64,000 bases of DNA from Galactobacter caseinivorans (GTDB lineage: Bacteria > Actinomycetota > Actinomycetes > Actinomycetales > Micrococcaceae): positions 434,001 through 498,000 of the forward strand of contig NZ_QQXL01000001.1 in assembly GCF_003640665.1 (NCBI RefSeq). Reading direction: 5' to 3'. Within the stretch, counting starts at the first letter, position 1. Each line of letters starts with the position of its first letter. This document shows, piece by piece, positions 35,462 to 44,248 of the stretch. The notes below the pieces were generated by a model. The model saw only the letters and a program-made list of their open reading frames with translations. It was not told where the DNA came from and ran no database searches. The position numbers and the translations under genes were made by a program.

Positions 35462-36567
35462 GTGCCTCACCCTCCGTGGTCCTGGCAGGTGGGGGCACCG
35501 CCGGTCACGTCTCCCCGTTATTGGCCATGGCAGACGCCATCGCCGCCGCCCGCCCGGATGCTCGCATCACCGTGGTGGGCACAGCGGAGGGCCTGGAGTC
35601 CCGGCTGGTGCCGGCGGCCGGGTATGACCTGCGCCTGATCCCACGCGTGCCGCTACCGCGGCGGCCCAACCTGGATGCGCTCAGGTTCCCCGCCCGCTAC
35701 CGGGCCGCCGTGAGCGCTGTGAGTGAGTTACTCACCGAGGTCAAGGCAGACGTGGTGGTGGGCGTGGGCGGCTACGTCTCCACCCCCGTGTACCGGGCCG
35801 CGGCCAAGGCCGGGGTGCCTGTGGTGGTGCACGAGGCCAACGCGAGGGCCGGTCTGGCCAACAAGGTCGGCGCCAAGCGGGCCGCCGTGGTGGGCACGGC
35901 CTTTGAGGGCACCGGGCTCCCGGGGGCCCGCCTGGTGGGCATGCCCATGCGCGCACAGATTGCGCACCTGGACCGGGCCGCGCATCGGGCGCAGGCGAGG
36001 GAATTTTTTGGGCTCGACCACGAGGCCCCGACCCTGCTCGTCACGGGGGGCTCCCTTGGGGCGCAATCCCTGAACCGCGCGGTGGTGGGTGCGCTGGAGA
36101 GTTTTGCCGCGGCCGGGGTACAGATCCTGCACGTGACGGGCCGCTGCAAGCAGGTCACCGGTCCCGATGGGGGCATCCTCACGGCGCCCTCCTACCACCA
36201 GGTGGAATACGTGGACGGCATGCAAAATGCCTACGCAGCCGCGGACCTGGTGCTGTGCCGTTCCGGCGCCGGAACGGTCTGCGAGCTGGCCGCCGTCGGG
36301 CTGCCCTCCGCGCTGGTTCCGTTGCCGATCGGCAACGGCGAACAGCGCCTCAACGGCGCCCCGCTGGTGAAGGCGGGCGGCGCGCTGATGGTGGACGACG
36401 CGGCGCTGGATGCCCAGTGGCTCACCTCCACGGTGGTGCCGCTGCTGGCGGACCCCGCTGCGCTGAGCGCCATGGCCGCCGCAGCCCAAGCACACGGCGT
36501 TCGCGACGCCGCAGAGACCATGGCCACGCTCATTCTGGGCGCGGCAGAGGAAGGACACCGAGCATGA
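35458..36567 (+). CDS. murG: UDP-GlcNAc--lipid I GlcNAc transferase MurG
   Basis: 369 residues. It adds GlcNAc to lipid I, giving lipid II, as a peripheral protein on the inner membrane face. The N-terminal loop is VVLAGGGTAGHVSPLLA (about residues 7-23). Then come VVGVGGYVSTPVYRAA, VVHEANARAGLANKVGAK, the second-domain glycine loop LLVTGGSLGAQSLNRAV, and the donor-site region VLCRSGAGTVCELAAVGLPS with PIGNGEQRLN. HEAN in place of HEQN is usual for actinobacteria. Both ends overlap neighbours by 4 bases (ATGA). Confidence 0.97.
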   Translation: MSASPSVVLAGGGTAGHVSPLLAMADAIAAARPDARITVVGTAEGLESRLVPAAGYDLRLIPRVPLPRRPNLDALRFPARYRAAVSAVSELLTEVKADVVVGVGGYVSTPVYRAAAKAGVPVVVHEANARAGLANKVGAKRAAVVGTAFEGTGLPGARLVGMPMRAQIAHLDRAAHRAQAREFFGLDHEAPTLLVTGGSLGAQSLNRAVVGALESFAAAGVQILHVTGRCKQVTGPDGGILTAPSYHQVEYVDGMQNAYAAADLVLCRSGAGTVCELAAVGLPSALVPLPIGNGEQRLNGAPLVKAGGALMVDDAALDAQWLTSTVVPLLADPAALSAMAAAAQAHGVRDAAETMATLILGAAEEGHRA

Positions 36568-37976
36568 GCACCACCGCCCAGCAGCCCACCGTCAACGACC
36601 TGGGCCGCGTGCACCTGCTTGGCATCGGGGGCGTCGGCGTCTCAGCGGTGGCCAGGCTGCTGCTGGCGGAGGGCGTGAGCGTCTCGGGAACGGACGCCAA
36701 GGATCTTCCCGTACTGGATCAGCTGCGTGCCGCGGGCGCCACGGTCTACGTCGGCTTTGACGCAGATCATGTCCGGGACGCAGACACCCTGGTGGTCTCC
36801 TCCGTCATCCAGGCGGGCAACCCGGAGCTGGAGGAGGCCAAACGCCGCGGCCTGCCGGTGCTGCACCGCAGCCAGGCCCTGGCCGCCCTGATGCGCGGAC
36901 GCGTGGGGGTCACCGTCGCTGGCACGCACGGAAAGACCACCACCAGCTCCATGATCGCCGTCATGCTGCGCCACGCCGGGCTGGAACCCACCTTCGCGAT
37001 TGGCGCGCCCATTCCGGACCTGGGGACCAACGCCGAACTGGGCCAGGGCAGCGCCTTTGTGGCAGAGGCGGACGAGTCCGATGGCTCCTTCTTGAACTAC
37101 ACCCCCTCCATCGCGATCGTGACCAACGTGGAGGCGGATCACCTGGATCACTACGGCACGGCGCAGGCGGTGCACCAGGCCTTTGACCGCTACGCGGACC
37201 TGCTGCCCGCCACCGGGTTGCTGGTGGCCTGCTCCGATGATGAGGGCGCCGCCGGGACGGCCTCCACCCTGGAACAACACCGCGCGGACGTGCGCGTGGT
37301 GCGGTACGGCTTTGGGGACGCGGCGCAGCTGCGCCTGAGCGCGGCAGATCACAGCGGCCTGACCTCCACCGCCACCCTGCGCGACGCGGAGGGAAGCGAG
37401 CACCTGCTGAGCCTGCACGTGCCGGGGGATCACAACCTGCTCAACGCCGCCGCCGCCTACGCCGTGGGGCGCGAGCTGGGACTTACCCCGCGGGCGGCGT
37501 TGGACGGCCTGGCCGCGTTTGGCGGGGCGGCCCGCCGCTTTGAGTTTGGCGGCACCGCGGACGGCGTGCGGGTGTACGACGACTACGCCCACCACCCCAC
37601 CGAGGTGCGCGCGGCGCTGCGGGCGGCCCGCGATGTGGCGGGCCAGGGCAAGGTGCACGTGCTCTTTCAGCCGCACCTGTTCACGCGTACCCGCGACTTT
37701 GCGCAGGAGTTTGGCGAGGCGCTCTCCCTGGCGGACTCGGTACAGCTGCTTCCCATTTATCCCGCGCGTGAGGAGCCCATCCCGGGAGTCACGAGCGAAC
37801 TGGTGGCGGCCTCCGTCAGCGCGAACCATGCAGTGGTGGCGCCGGCAGGCGCCGCAGCCGCCGTGGTGGCCGCGGCGAAGGAGGGGGACGTCATCATGAC
37901 GATCGGGGCCGGCGACGTGACGGCCTTTGGTGCGCCCATTCTTGAGCAGCTGCGGACCAGGGCCGCCGCCCGATGA
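36564..37976 (+). CDS. murC: UDP-MurNAc--L-alanine ligase MurC
   Basis: 470 residues. It adds L-Ala, the first residue of the stem peptide, to UDP-MurNAc. It shows the N-terminal Rossmann loop HLLGIGGVGVSAVARLL, the ATP site TVAGTHGKTTTSSMIA (about residues 117-132), VAEADESDGSFLNY, VTNVEADHLDHYGT, and VYDDYAHHPTEVRAALRA with FQPHLFTRTRDF. The order murG-murC-ftsQ without murB or ddl is normal in this group; those genes lie elsewhere. Both ends overlap neighbours by 4 bases. Confidence 0.97.
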   Translation: MSTTAQQPTVNDLGRVHLLGIGGVGVSAVARLLLAEGVSVSGTDAKDLPVLDQLRAAGATVYVGFDADHVRDADTLVVSSVIQAGNPELEEAKRRGLPVLHRSQALAALMRGRVGVTVAGTHGKTTTSSMIAVMLRHAGLEPTFAIGAPIPDLGTNAELGQGSAFVAEADESDGSFLNYTPSIAIVTNVEADHLDHYGTAQAVHQAFDRYADLLPATGLLVACSDDEGAAGTASTLEQHRADVRVVRYGFGDAAQLRLSAADHSGLTSTATLRDAEGSEHLLSLHVPGDHNLLNAAAAYAVGRELGLTPRAALDGLAAFGGAARRFEFGGTADGVRVYDDYAHHPTEVRAALRAARDVAGQGKVHVLFQPHLFTRTRDFAQEFGEALSLADSVQLLPIYPAREEPIPGVTSELVAASVSANHAVVAPAGAAAAVVAAAKEGDVIMTIGAGDVTAFGAPILEQLRTRAAAR

Positions 37977-38722
37977 ACACCGTGGACACCGACTCCGGAC
38001 CCGCTCACGACAACGGGAAACTGCTGACCCTCCCGCGGCGTCCGCGGCGCCGACTGCGCGCGTGGATGACCGCGGGCGTGGTGGTGCTGTTGCTGGCAGG
38101 GATCCTCGGGTTGTTGTACCTGACCCCGCTGCTCAGCGTCTCTTCCGTGAGCGTGAAGGGCACGCGGCTAGCGGACCAGAATAAGGTGCAGACGCTCCTG
38201 GCGCCGTTGGAGGACACACCGTTGGCGCGGGTGAGCACGGACCGCGTCAAGGAACTGCTCGCCTCTGAGCCGGCCATTCAGGACGTGCGGCTGGGGCTGG
38301 ATGGGCCAAGCAAGCTGGTCGTGGAGATCATTGAGCACCGCGAGGTCGCGATCCTGAAGCAGGGGGATGGCTTCTTCCTGGTGGGAGATAACGGCGCGCG
38401 GCTGAAGAAACTGGCCAAGCGCAGCGACCGCAAGCTGCCGGTGGTGCAGCTGAGCGCCCCGGATGGGGATCGGCGCATCTTCGACACGGTGGTCCAGGCG
38501 CTGGCCCAGCTTCCCACCGAGGTGCTGGCCAAGTTGGACACAGCAGGCGCCGGCTCTGTGGACACGGTGACGTTTAAGCTCACGGACGGCCGCACGGTGG
38601 TCTGGGGGGATGCGTCGCAGGGGGCGTTTAAGGCCGCGGACCTCAAGGTCTTGCTCTCCACCTCCGGACTCAAGGACAAGACGCTGGACGTCTCCACGCC
38701 GCGGCGCCCGGTCACAAAGTAG
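37973..38722 (+). CDS. ftsQ: Cell division protein FtsQ
   Basis: 249 residues. A basic cytosolic N-terminus (RRPRRRLRAWM) and one membrane helix (AGVVVLLLAGILGLLYLTPL, about residues 35-54) lead into a POTRA domain (VSSVSVKGTRLADQNKVQTL, about 57-76) and the FtsQ domain (REVAILKQGDGFFLVGDNG, then the C-terminal strands). FtsQ bridges early and late division proteins at the septum. It overlaps murC by 4 bases and is followed by the 220-base ftsZ leader. Confidence 0.9.
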   Translation: MNTVDTDSGPAHDNGKLLTLPRRPRRRLRAWMTAGVVVLLLAGILGLLYLTPLLSVSSVSVKGTRLADQNKVQTLLAPLEDTPLARVSTDRVKELLASEPAIQDVRLGLDGPSKLVVEIIEHREVAILKQGDGFFLVGDNGARLKKLAKRSDRKLPVVQLSAPDGDRRIFDTVVQALAQLPTEVLAKLDTAGAGSVDTVTFKLTDGRTVVWGDASQGAFKAADLKVLLSTSGLKDKTLDVSTPRRPVTK

Positions 38723-38832
38723 GCCCCGGCCGCGGCGGCTGGGCGGCCAGGTATTTTGCCGAATATGCGACACGCCGCCGGGGAGATTGATCAGGCCCGC
38801 CGCTGGGCGGTTAACTCTAAGAAGGCCGGTCC

Positions 38833-38861
38833 TTGACATCACCCAAGCCCTCAAGTAGGGG
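38833..38861 (+). promoter_or_regulatory. Possible ftsZ promoter
   Basis: TTGACA (38833-38838) with TAGGGG (38856-38861) at a 17-base spacing, about 80 bases before ftsZ. A second AT-richer segment, GGTTAACTCTAAGAAGG (near 38809-38825), could hold another start point. Only the -35 box is a strong match. Confidence 0.5.
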
Positions 38862-38942
38862 TTGAAGGTTGAGGCGGGGGCCGAGACGCGTCGCTCCCGG
38901 CGCACTCCAGTTCATCAGCACATCGAACAAGGGACGCTAGAC

Positions 38943-40166
38943 GTGGCAGCTCCACAGAACTACCTCGCCGTGATCAAGGTCGTCGGCATCGGCGGCGGCG
39001 GCGTGAACGCCGTGAACCGCATGATCGAGGTCGGCCTGCGCGGCGTCGAATTCATCGCGATCAACACCGACGCCCAGGCGTTGCTGATGTCTGATGCGGA
39101 CGTCAAGCTGGACGTGGGCCGCGAATTGACGCGTGGCCTCGGCGCCGGCGCCAACCCCGATGTGGGCCGCCAGGCAGCAGAGGATCACGCCGAGGAGATC
39201 GAGGAGGTCCTCAAGGGGGCCGACATGGTCTTCGTGACCGCAGGTGAGGGTGGTGGCACCGGCACCGGTGGCGCCCCCGTCGTCGCGCGGATTGCCCGCT
39301 CCCTTGGCGCGCTGACCATCGGCGTGGTCACGCGTCCCTTCACCTTTGAGGGCCGCCGCCGCGCCAACTCCGCTGAGTCCGGCATCGACGCGCTGCGCGA
39401 CGAGGTGGACACGCTCATCGTCATCCCGAATGATCGCCTGCTCTCTATCAGCGATCGCAACGTCTCCATGCTCGACGCCTTCCGCTCCGCCGATCAGGTG
39501 CTGCTCTCCGGCGTCCAGGGCATCACCGACTTGATCACCACGCCCGGCCTGATCAACCTGGACTTCGCGGATGTGAAGTCCGTGATGCAGGGCGCCGGTT
39601 CCGCGCTCATGGGCATTGGTGCCGCTCGCGGGGAGGACCGTGCCGTGCAGGCTGCGGAGCTCGCCATCGCGTCGCCGCTGCTTGAGGCGTCCATCGACGG
39701 CGCCCACGGCGTGCTGCTCTCCATCCAGGGTGGCTCCGATCTGGGGCTGTTCGAGATCAACGAGGCAGCCCGCTTGGTCCAGGAGGTGGCCCACCCCGAG
39801 GCCAACATCATCTTCGGTGCCGTCATTGACGACGCCCTGGGTGACGAGGTCCGCGTGACCGTCATCGCCGCCGGCTTTGATCAGGTGGACATGACCAGCA
39901 AGCCGCAGACCCCGCGCATCCAGGAGCAGCCGACCCAGTCCTCGCAGGCCTCCGCGCAGCGCCCGGTCAGCTCCGTGCCCGGCACGGTTCCGGTCGCGGC
40001 CGGCACGGTGCCCGGCACCGTGCCGATCGCTCAGTCGGCTCAGCCGGCCGTTCCTCAGCTCCCCGCGAGCCTGGACGATGAGGGCGAGGATATGCCGGAC
40101 TTGGTGGAGCCGGATCTGCCGCGCAGCACGCACGACGATCTGGATATCCCCGATTTCCTGAAGTAG
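38943..40166 (+). CDS. ftsZ: Cell division GTPase FtsZ
   Basis: 407 residues from GTG at 38943, the start giving the conserved N-terminus ([20 protein letters not shown]). It is a tubulin-like GTPase that forms the division ring. The tubulin signature [12 protein letters not shown] lies at about residues 100-111. T7-loop residues [11 protein letters not shown] and AADQ-type motif SADQVLL are intact. A variable Pro/Val/Gln-rich linker of about 70 residues ends in a conserved acidic C-terminal peptide ([10 protein letters not shown]), the binding site for SepF. The next gene pgeF is in the usual place. Confidence 0.98.
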   Translation: MAAPQNYLAVIKVVGIGGGGVNAVNRMIEVGLRGVEFIAINTDAQALLMSDADVKLDVGRELTRGLGAGANPDVGRQAAEDHAEEIEEVLKGADMVFVTAGEGGGTGTGGAPVVARIARSLGALTIGVVTRPFTFEGRRRANSAESGIDALRDEVDTLIVIPNDRLLSISDRNVSMLDAFRSADQVLLSGVQGITDLITTPGLINLDFADVKSVMQGAGSALMGIGAARGEDRAVQAAELAIASPLLEASIDGAHGVLLSIQGGSDLGLFEINEAARLVQEVAHPEANIIFGAVIDDALGDEVRVTVIAAGFDQVDMTSKPQTPRIQEQPTQSSQASAQRPVSSVPGTVPVAAGTVPGTVPIAQSAQPAVPQLPASLDDEGEDMPDLVEPDLPRSTHDDLDIPDFLK

Positions 40167-40176
40167 AACTCAAACT

Positions 40177-40225
40177 GGAAAGCGAGTTCGCCGGGCCCCA
40201 CGGGGCACGTGCGGGCTCGCTTTCC
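40177..40225 (+). terminator. Hairpin after ftsZ (terminator or attenuator)
   Basis: GGAAAGCGAG (40177-40186) pairs perfectly over 10 bases with CTCGCTTTCC (40216-40225), and GCCCC/GGGGC can pair inside. It lies between ftsZ and pgeF, so it may set lower expression of the genes downstream. Confidence 0.6.
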
Positions 40226-40246
40226 TCGTGGAGGGAGCACCGGCGC

Positions 40247-40942
40247 ATGAGGCTGGAGCGCTTTGAGCTGTACCCGCAGTTGGTGGCGGTCTTTACCGGT
40301 CGCCAGGAGGGCAATCTCGCCGGGCACACGGGCCAGGACCCCGAGCGTGTGGCGCGGAACCGCGAGCGGCTGGCCGCGGAGCTGGGGATGGCCCCTGAGC
40401 GCCTTGGCCTGATGCGCCAGGTGCACTCCGCCGTGGTGGCGCCCGTGGCTGAGCCTGGCGCGCAGCCGCCGGAGGCCGATGGCCTGGTGGATGCCAGCGG
40501 GCTGCGCGCGCCCGTGGTGCTCACTGCGGATTGTGTGCCGGTCCTCTTTGCTGCACGCGCCGGCGCGGTGGCGCTGTTGGCGGCGGCGCACGCCGGGCGC
40601 AAGGGCCTGCTCGACGGCGTGTTGCTGGAGACGGCGCGCCAGCTTGAGTCGGCGGGCGGCACCGGACTCGAGGCCTGGATTGGCCCCAGCATCTGCGGCG
40701 CCTGCTACGAGGTGCCCGCGCAGATGCAGGTGGACTCTGAGGCGCGGATGCCAGGCATCTCTGCCACCACCTCGTGGGGCACCCCCTCGCTGGATCTGGT
40801 GGGCGCCGCCGCGACCCAGCTCCGCTCGCTCGGGGTGGCCGTGCACTCCACCGGCATCTGCACCCTGCATGATGAGGGTTACTTTTCCTATCGCGGGGCA
40901 GACGCCAGCCCGCGCAACGCCAGCCTGGTTTACTCCCTCTAG
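40247..40942 (+). CDS. pgeF: PgeF/YfiH family purine nucleoside phosphorylase-like protein
   Basis: 231 residues. The family was long named polyphenol oxidase (laccase). It is now thought to act on purine nucleosides and, in E. coli PgeF, to correct misplaced amino acids in peptidoglycan precursors. Metal-site motifs: RQVHSAVV, VLTADCVPVLFAA, AAHAGRKGLLDGVL and GPSICGACYEV. HAGRKG differs slightly from the usual HAGWRG. The position between ftsZ and yggS is conserved in actinobacteria. Confidence 0.9.
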   Translation: MRLERFELYPQLVAVFTGRQEGNLAGHTGQDPERVARNRERLAAELGMAPERLGLMRQVHSAVVAPVAEPGAQPPEADGLVDASGLRAPVVLTADCVPVLFAARAGAVALLAAAHAGRKGLLDGVLLETARQLESAGGTGLEAWIGPSICGACYEVPAQMQVDSEARMPGISATTSWGTPSLDLVGAAATQLRSLGVAVHSTGICTLHDEGYFSYRGADASPRNASLVYSL

Positions 40943-40995
40943 CCCCCTCGCCTCACCCCGTCCGCCTTCCACCCCACGTCACAAGGAGCCTCACG

Positions 40996-41763
40996 GTGAG
41001 CCAGCCGTTGCAGAGTCAGATCACCGAGGAACGCGCCGCCGAGCTGCGGAGGCGACTGAGCGGCGTCGAGCAACGAATCCAGGCCGCCACCGCGGCCTCC
41101 GGCCGCACCGAGGCCCCAGGGCTGATCGTGGTGACCAAGTTCTTCCCCGCCTCTGACGTCTTGGCGCTCACCCGGCTCGGCGTGGATCAGGTGGGAGAGA
41201 ACCGTGAGCAGGAGGCGGGGCCAAAGGCCGCGGAGCTCGCGGAGGCGGGCGCGCGGCCGCACTGGCACTTCATAGGACAGCTGCAGAGCAACAAGGCCGC
41301 GCGGGTGGTGCGCTTTGCGCAGTCTGTGCACTCGGTGGATCGGGTGGGGCTGGTGAACGCCTTGGAGCGCGCCATGGCCCGGAGGGCCGAATCTGAGCCC
41401 GTGGAGGCGCCGCTGGGTTGTTACCTGCAGCTAGACCTGCGCACCCAGGCCTCGCGAGAGCAGAATCCGGACGCGCCGCGTGGTGGGGCTGAGCCGGGGG
41501 AGATGATCCGGCTCGCGGACGCGGTGGCTGGCTCCGCCCACCTGAGGCTGGAGGGCCTCATGGCGGTCGCGCCGCTGGGGGAGGACCCGGCGCCGGCGTT
41601 TGAGCGACTTGCACTGCTCTCCAGCGCGCTGCGGGAACGCCACCCTGGCGCCGTGCAGATCTCTGCCGGCATGAGCGGGGACCTTGAGGCGGCCGTTGCC
41701 GCTGGGGCGACACGCCTAAGAATCGGCTCCGATGTTCTGGGGCGCCGTCCAGGTCTGAGGTAG
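40996..41763 (+). CDS. PLP homeostasis protein YggS family
   Basis: 255 residues from GTG with AAGGAG upstream. It is a single-domain PLP-binding barrel without known catalysis that keeps pyridoxal phosphate pools balanced. The PLP lysine is in LIVVTKFFPASDV. Other motifs are GENREQEAGPKAAEL, WHFIGQLQSNKA and SAGMSGDLEAAVAAGATRLRIG (two halves of the phosphate site). It is the usual neighbour of sepF in Gram-positive bacteria. All hallmark residues are present. Confidence 0.94.
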   Translation: MSQPLQSQITEERAAELRRRLSGVEQRIQAATAASGRTEAPGLIVVTKFFPASDVLALTRLGVDQVGENREQEAGPKAAELAEAGARPHWHFIGQLQSNKAARVVRFAQSVHSVDRVGLVNALERAMARRAESEPVEAPLGCYLQLDLRTQASREQNPDAPRGGAEPGEMIRLADAVAGSAHLRLEGLMAVAPLGEDPAPAFERLALLSSALRERHPGAVQISAGMSGDLEAAVAAGATRLRIGSDVLGRRPGLR

Positions 41764-41825
41764 CGTCAGAGTGCGCGGTCGCGTCAGCACCGTGACGTGC
41801 ACATCTTGAACGTAAGGGGACCGAC

Positions 41826-42365
41826 ATGGCCGGAGCACTCCGCAAGACCATGATCTATCTCGGCCTGGCCGAGGGTGACGAGCAGTCTGAGACTGAGCGT
41901 CACGAGTTGCAGGAAGTATCTTCGCGCGCCGCGGAACAGCCGCGCCAGCAGGCGGCGGCCCCCGCGCCCCGCCTGGTTGAGGCGCCGGCGCCCCGTCAGG
42001 CTCCCGTCGAGGACGAGGTCACGGAGTTCCGTGCGCCCGTGACCCCCATTAAGCGCGCTGCCGCTGCCCCGGAAGAGGACACTGATTTGCGTCAGATCAC
42101 CACGGTTCATCCGCGTTCCTACAACGATGCCAAGACCATTGGCGAGAGCTTCCGTGACGGCATCCCGGTCATCATGAACGTGACTGACATGGGCGAGTCC
42201 GAGGCCAAGCGACTGGTCGATTTCTCCGCGGGCCTGGTCTTCGCCCTCCGCGGGAACATCGAGCGCGTGACCAACAAGGTTTTCCTGCTGACGCCCGCCG
42301 GCGTTGAGATCCTGGGCGAGGAACTCGCCGGGGACGAGCAGTCGGCCTTCTTCAACCAGAGCTGA
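41826..42365 (+). CDS. sepF: Cell division protein SepF
   Basis: 179 residues. The N-terminus ([14 protein letters not shown]) forms the amphipathic membrane-binding helix. A variable Ala/Pro linker follows. The conserved core begins [20 protein letters not shown] (about residues 92-111) and contains ADSEAK-like [19 protein letters not shown] and the C-terminal [12 protein letters not shown]. SepF tethers the FtsZ ring to the membrane, which it must do here because no ftsA is present. Confidence 0.96.
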   Translation: MAGALRKTMIYLGLAEGDEQSETERHELQEVSSRAAEQPRQQAAAPAPRLVEAPAPRQAPVEDEVTEFRAPVTPIKRAAAAPEEDTDLRQITTVHPRSYNDAKTIGESFRDGIPVIMNVTDMGESEAKRLVDFSAGLVFALRGNIERVTNKVFLLTPAGVEILGEELAGDEQSAFFNQS

Positions 42366-42378
42366 GGCCCTGCCGCTC

Positions 42379-42684
42379 ATGTCGCTGATGAACGCGCTTT
42401 TTGGAGTGCTTTACATCATCCTGACGCTGCTGATGCTGCTGCTCATGGCGCGTATCGTGGTGGACTTTGTTCAGATGTTTGCCCGGAGCTGGCGCCCGCG
42501 TGGCGCCTCCCTGGTCTTGGCTAGCACCGTGTACCGCACCACCGACGCACCCCTGAAGTGGGTCGGACGGATCATCCCGCCGCTGAACCTGGGCGGGATC
42601 CGCTTGGACCTCTCCTTCATCGTGGTGTTCTTCGTGGTGAGCATCCTGCAGAACGTGGTGCTGCGGATCGGTCTAACGCTGTAA
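42379..42684 (+). CDS. YggT family membrane protein
   Basis: 101 residues from ATG at 42379; an internal ATG at 42388 is also possible. Two hydrophobic helices (about residues 4-24 and 75-95) flank a short loop with YRTTDAPLKWVGRIIPPL and LNLGGIRLDLSFIVV, the YggT signature. The family is found between sepF and divIVA in many Gram-positive bacteria. A role in division or osmotic tolerance is suggested elsewhere but not proven. Confidence 0.9.
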   Translation: MSLMNALFGVLYIILTLLMLLLMARIVVDFVQMFARSWRPRGASLVLASTVYRTTDAPLKWVGRIIPPLNLGGIRLDLSFIVVFFVVSILQNVVLRIGLTL

Positions 42685-42693
42685 TCAATAAAC

Positions 42694-42726
42694 TTGCGCC
42701 AAGCACTGTTCTAATCGTTATATAGT
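42694..42726 (+). promoter_or_regulatory. Likely wag31 promoter in an AT-rich leader
   Basis: The 148 bases before wag31 hold the most AT-rich patch in the dcw cluster (TCGTTATATAGTAAGAAAC). TTGCGC (42694) with TTATAT (42718) gives an 18-base spacer; TATAGT (42721) is an alternative -10. The presence of a promoter is likely, the exact boxes are uncertain. Confidence 0.5.
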
Positions 42727-42832
42727 AAGAAACAGTGAAGGCGGCTCGGGGTACCTTTCCAGGAATCCCGTCCTCCGTGACGATGTCGCTCAGTCGGCAT
42801 TGCCATACGTACCCAACTATCGAGGTGACCCG

Positions 42833-43540
42833 ATGGCTCTGACGCCAGATGATGTAGTCAACAAGCGCTTCCAGCCGACGAAGTTTCGCGAGGGCTACGA
42901 CCAGGATGAGGTCGACGACTTCCTCGACGAGGTCGTTGAAGAGCTCCGCCGTCTGACCAAGGACAACGACGAGCTGCGTGCGCAGCTTGCCGATTGCCAG
43001 GCAGGCAAGGCAAGCGACGCCCCCGTTCCGGCCCCCGTGGCCGTTGCGGCGACGGAGAGCAAGCCCGAGCCCGTCCCGGCCATCAACACGGTCAAGGCCG
43101 CGCCCGCCGTGGCAGAGCCTGCCGCTCCGGCCGCCGCCGTTTCCGCTCCCGTTGCCTCTGCGGCTCCCGCAGCCGGTGGCAACAGCGCCGAGAACGCCGC
43201 CGGCGTCCTCGCGATGGCCCAGCGTCTGCACGACGAGTACGTGAGCGCCGGTGCCACCGAGCGCGATCGCATCGTTGCAGAGGCCGAGACCAAGGCCGCT
43301 GGCCTGGTGTCCGGTGCAGAGGCCACCGCCCGCAAGACCACCTCTGAGGCCGAGGAGACCAAGCGCAAGACGCTGGCCGAGCTCGACCGCCAGCGGACGG
43401 GCCTCGAGTCCGAGATCGAGAAGCTGCGTGGCTTCGAGCGCGATTACCGCTCGCGTCTGCGCACGTACATCCAGGGTCAGCTCAAGGACCTGGATTCGGC
43501 CGGCCCCGTCGTGGGCGAGGCCAACGGTTCCTCGAACTAA
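42833..43540 (+). CDS. wag31: Polar growth protein DivIVA/Wag31
   Basis: 235 residues from ATG with GAGGTG upstream; an ATG 33 bases earlier encodes non-conserved residues. The N-terminal lipid-binding domain reads MALTPDDVVNKRF and GYDQDEVDDFLDEVVEELRR. An Ala/Pro/Val-rich spacer of about 50 residues follows, then a long C-terminal coiled coil (about 130-220, AEAETKAAGLVSGAEATARK). DivIVA marks curved membrane and recruits wall synthesis to poles and septum. It has its own promoter and terminator, consistent with high expression. Confidence 0.96.
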   Translation: MALTPDDVVNKRFQPTKFREGYDQDEVDDFLDEVVEELRRLTKDNDELRAQLADCQAGKASDAPVPAPVAVAATESKPEPVPAINTVKAAPAVAEPAAPAAAVSAPVASAAPAAGGNSAENAAGVLAMAQRLHDEYVSAGATERDRIVAEAETKAAGLVSGAEATARKTTSEAEETKRKTLAELDRQRTGLESEIEKLRGFERDYRSRLRTYIQGQLKDLDSAGPVVGEANGSSN

Positions 43541-43569
43541 ATGTGACTGACGGCGACTCAGCCGTGACG

Positions 43570-43604
43570 ACGGCGGCACCTCTTGGGTGCCGCCGTTGTT
43601 GTTT
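43570..43604 (+). terminator. Intrinsic terminator after wag31
   Basis: ACGGCGGCACC (43570-43580), loop TCTTG, GGTGCCGCCGT (43586-43596), then TGTTGTTT. It closes the division cluster. Confidence 0.88.
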
Positions 43605-43642
43605 GACCTAGCACCCCCCCTTCCTCCAGGAGCTCCCAGCAC

Positions 43643-44248
43643 ATGCCAAGTAGCAGTACCGAAACCTCCCGCCGCCGGCCCCCGGCGACCCGTGGGACGG
43701 TCCTGACGATCGCGGCAGTGGTGCTGCTCATCGGTTACAGCGCGGATCAGTTCACCAAGTACCTCGTGGTCACCCATATGCAGCTCGGCGAGGTGATCTG
43801 GGTGCTGCCGCCGTTCCTGAAGTGGTACTCCATCCGCAACCCCGGCGCCGCCTTCTCCATGGGTGAGGGCTACACATGGATCTTTACGGTCTTTATGGCC
43901 ATCGTGGCCGTCGGCGTCCTGGTGATGCTCCCGCGGGTTCGCTCACGGCTCTGGGGCCTGGCGCTTGGCGGATTGCTCACCGGCACGCTTGGCAACCTCA
44001 CCGACCGGCTGTTCCAGCCCCCCGGCGCCGGTTCCGGGCACGTGGTGGACTTTGTCTCCGTCGGAAACTTTGCGATCTTCAACATCGCGGACTCCTTCAT
44101 TGTCTGTTCCGTCATCGGGATCGTGGCGCTGCTGTGGTTCGGCGTGCAGATGGATGGCAGCCGCGGCGAGAAGGCCAAGGAAGAGACAGCGAAGGACTCG
44201 GCGCACGACGCCGAGGCAACACCAGAGCCTGGAAAGGACGCCGCCTGA
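43643..44248 (+). CDS. lspA: Prolipoprotein signal peptidase LspA
   Basis: 201 residues, four membrane helices. It is an aspartyl protease that removes signal peptides from lipid-modified prolipoproteins such as LpqB. Catalytic aspartates lie in GNLTDRLF and FNIADSFIV. ADQFTKYLV and IRNPGAAFS are the other conserved boxes. The C-terminal 35 residues form a charged cytosolic tail. The stop shares a base with the next ATG (TGATG), coupling it to rluD, a common pairing. Confidence 0.96.
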   Translation: MPSSSTETSRRRPPATRGTVLTIAAVVLLIGYSADQFTKYLVVTHMQLGEVIWVLPPFLKWYSIRNPGAAFSMGEGYTWIFTVFMAIVAVGVLVMLPRVRSRLWGLALGGLLTGTLGNLTDRLFQPPGAGSGHVVDFVSVGNFAIFNIADSFIVCSVIGIVALLWFGVQMDGSRGEKAKEETAKDSAHDAEATPEPGKDAA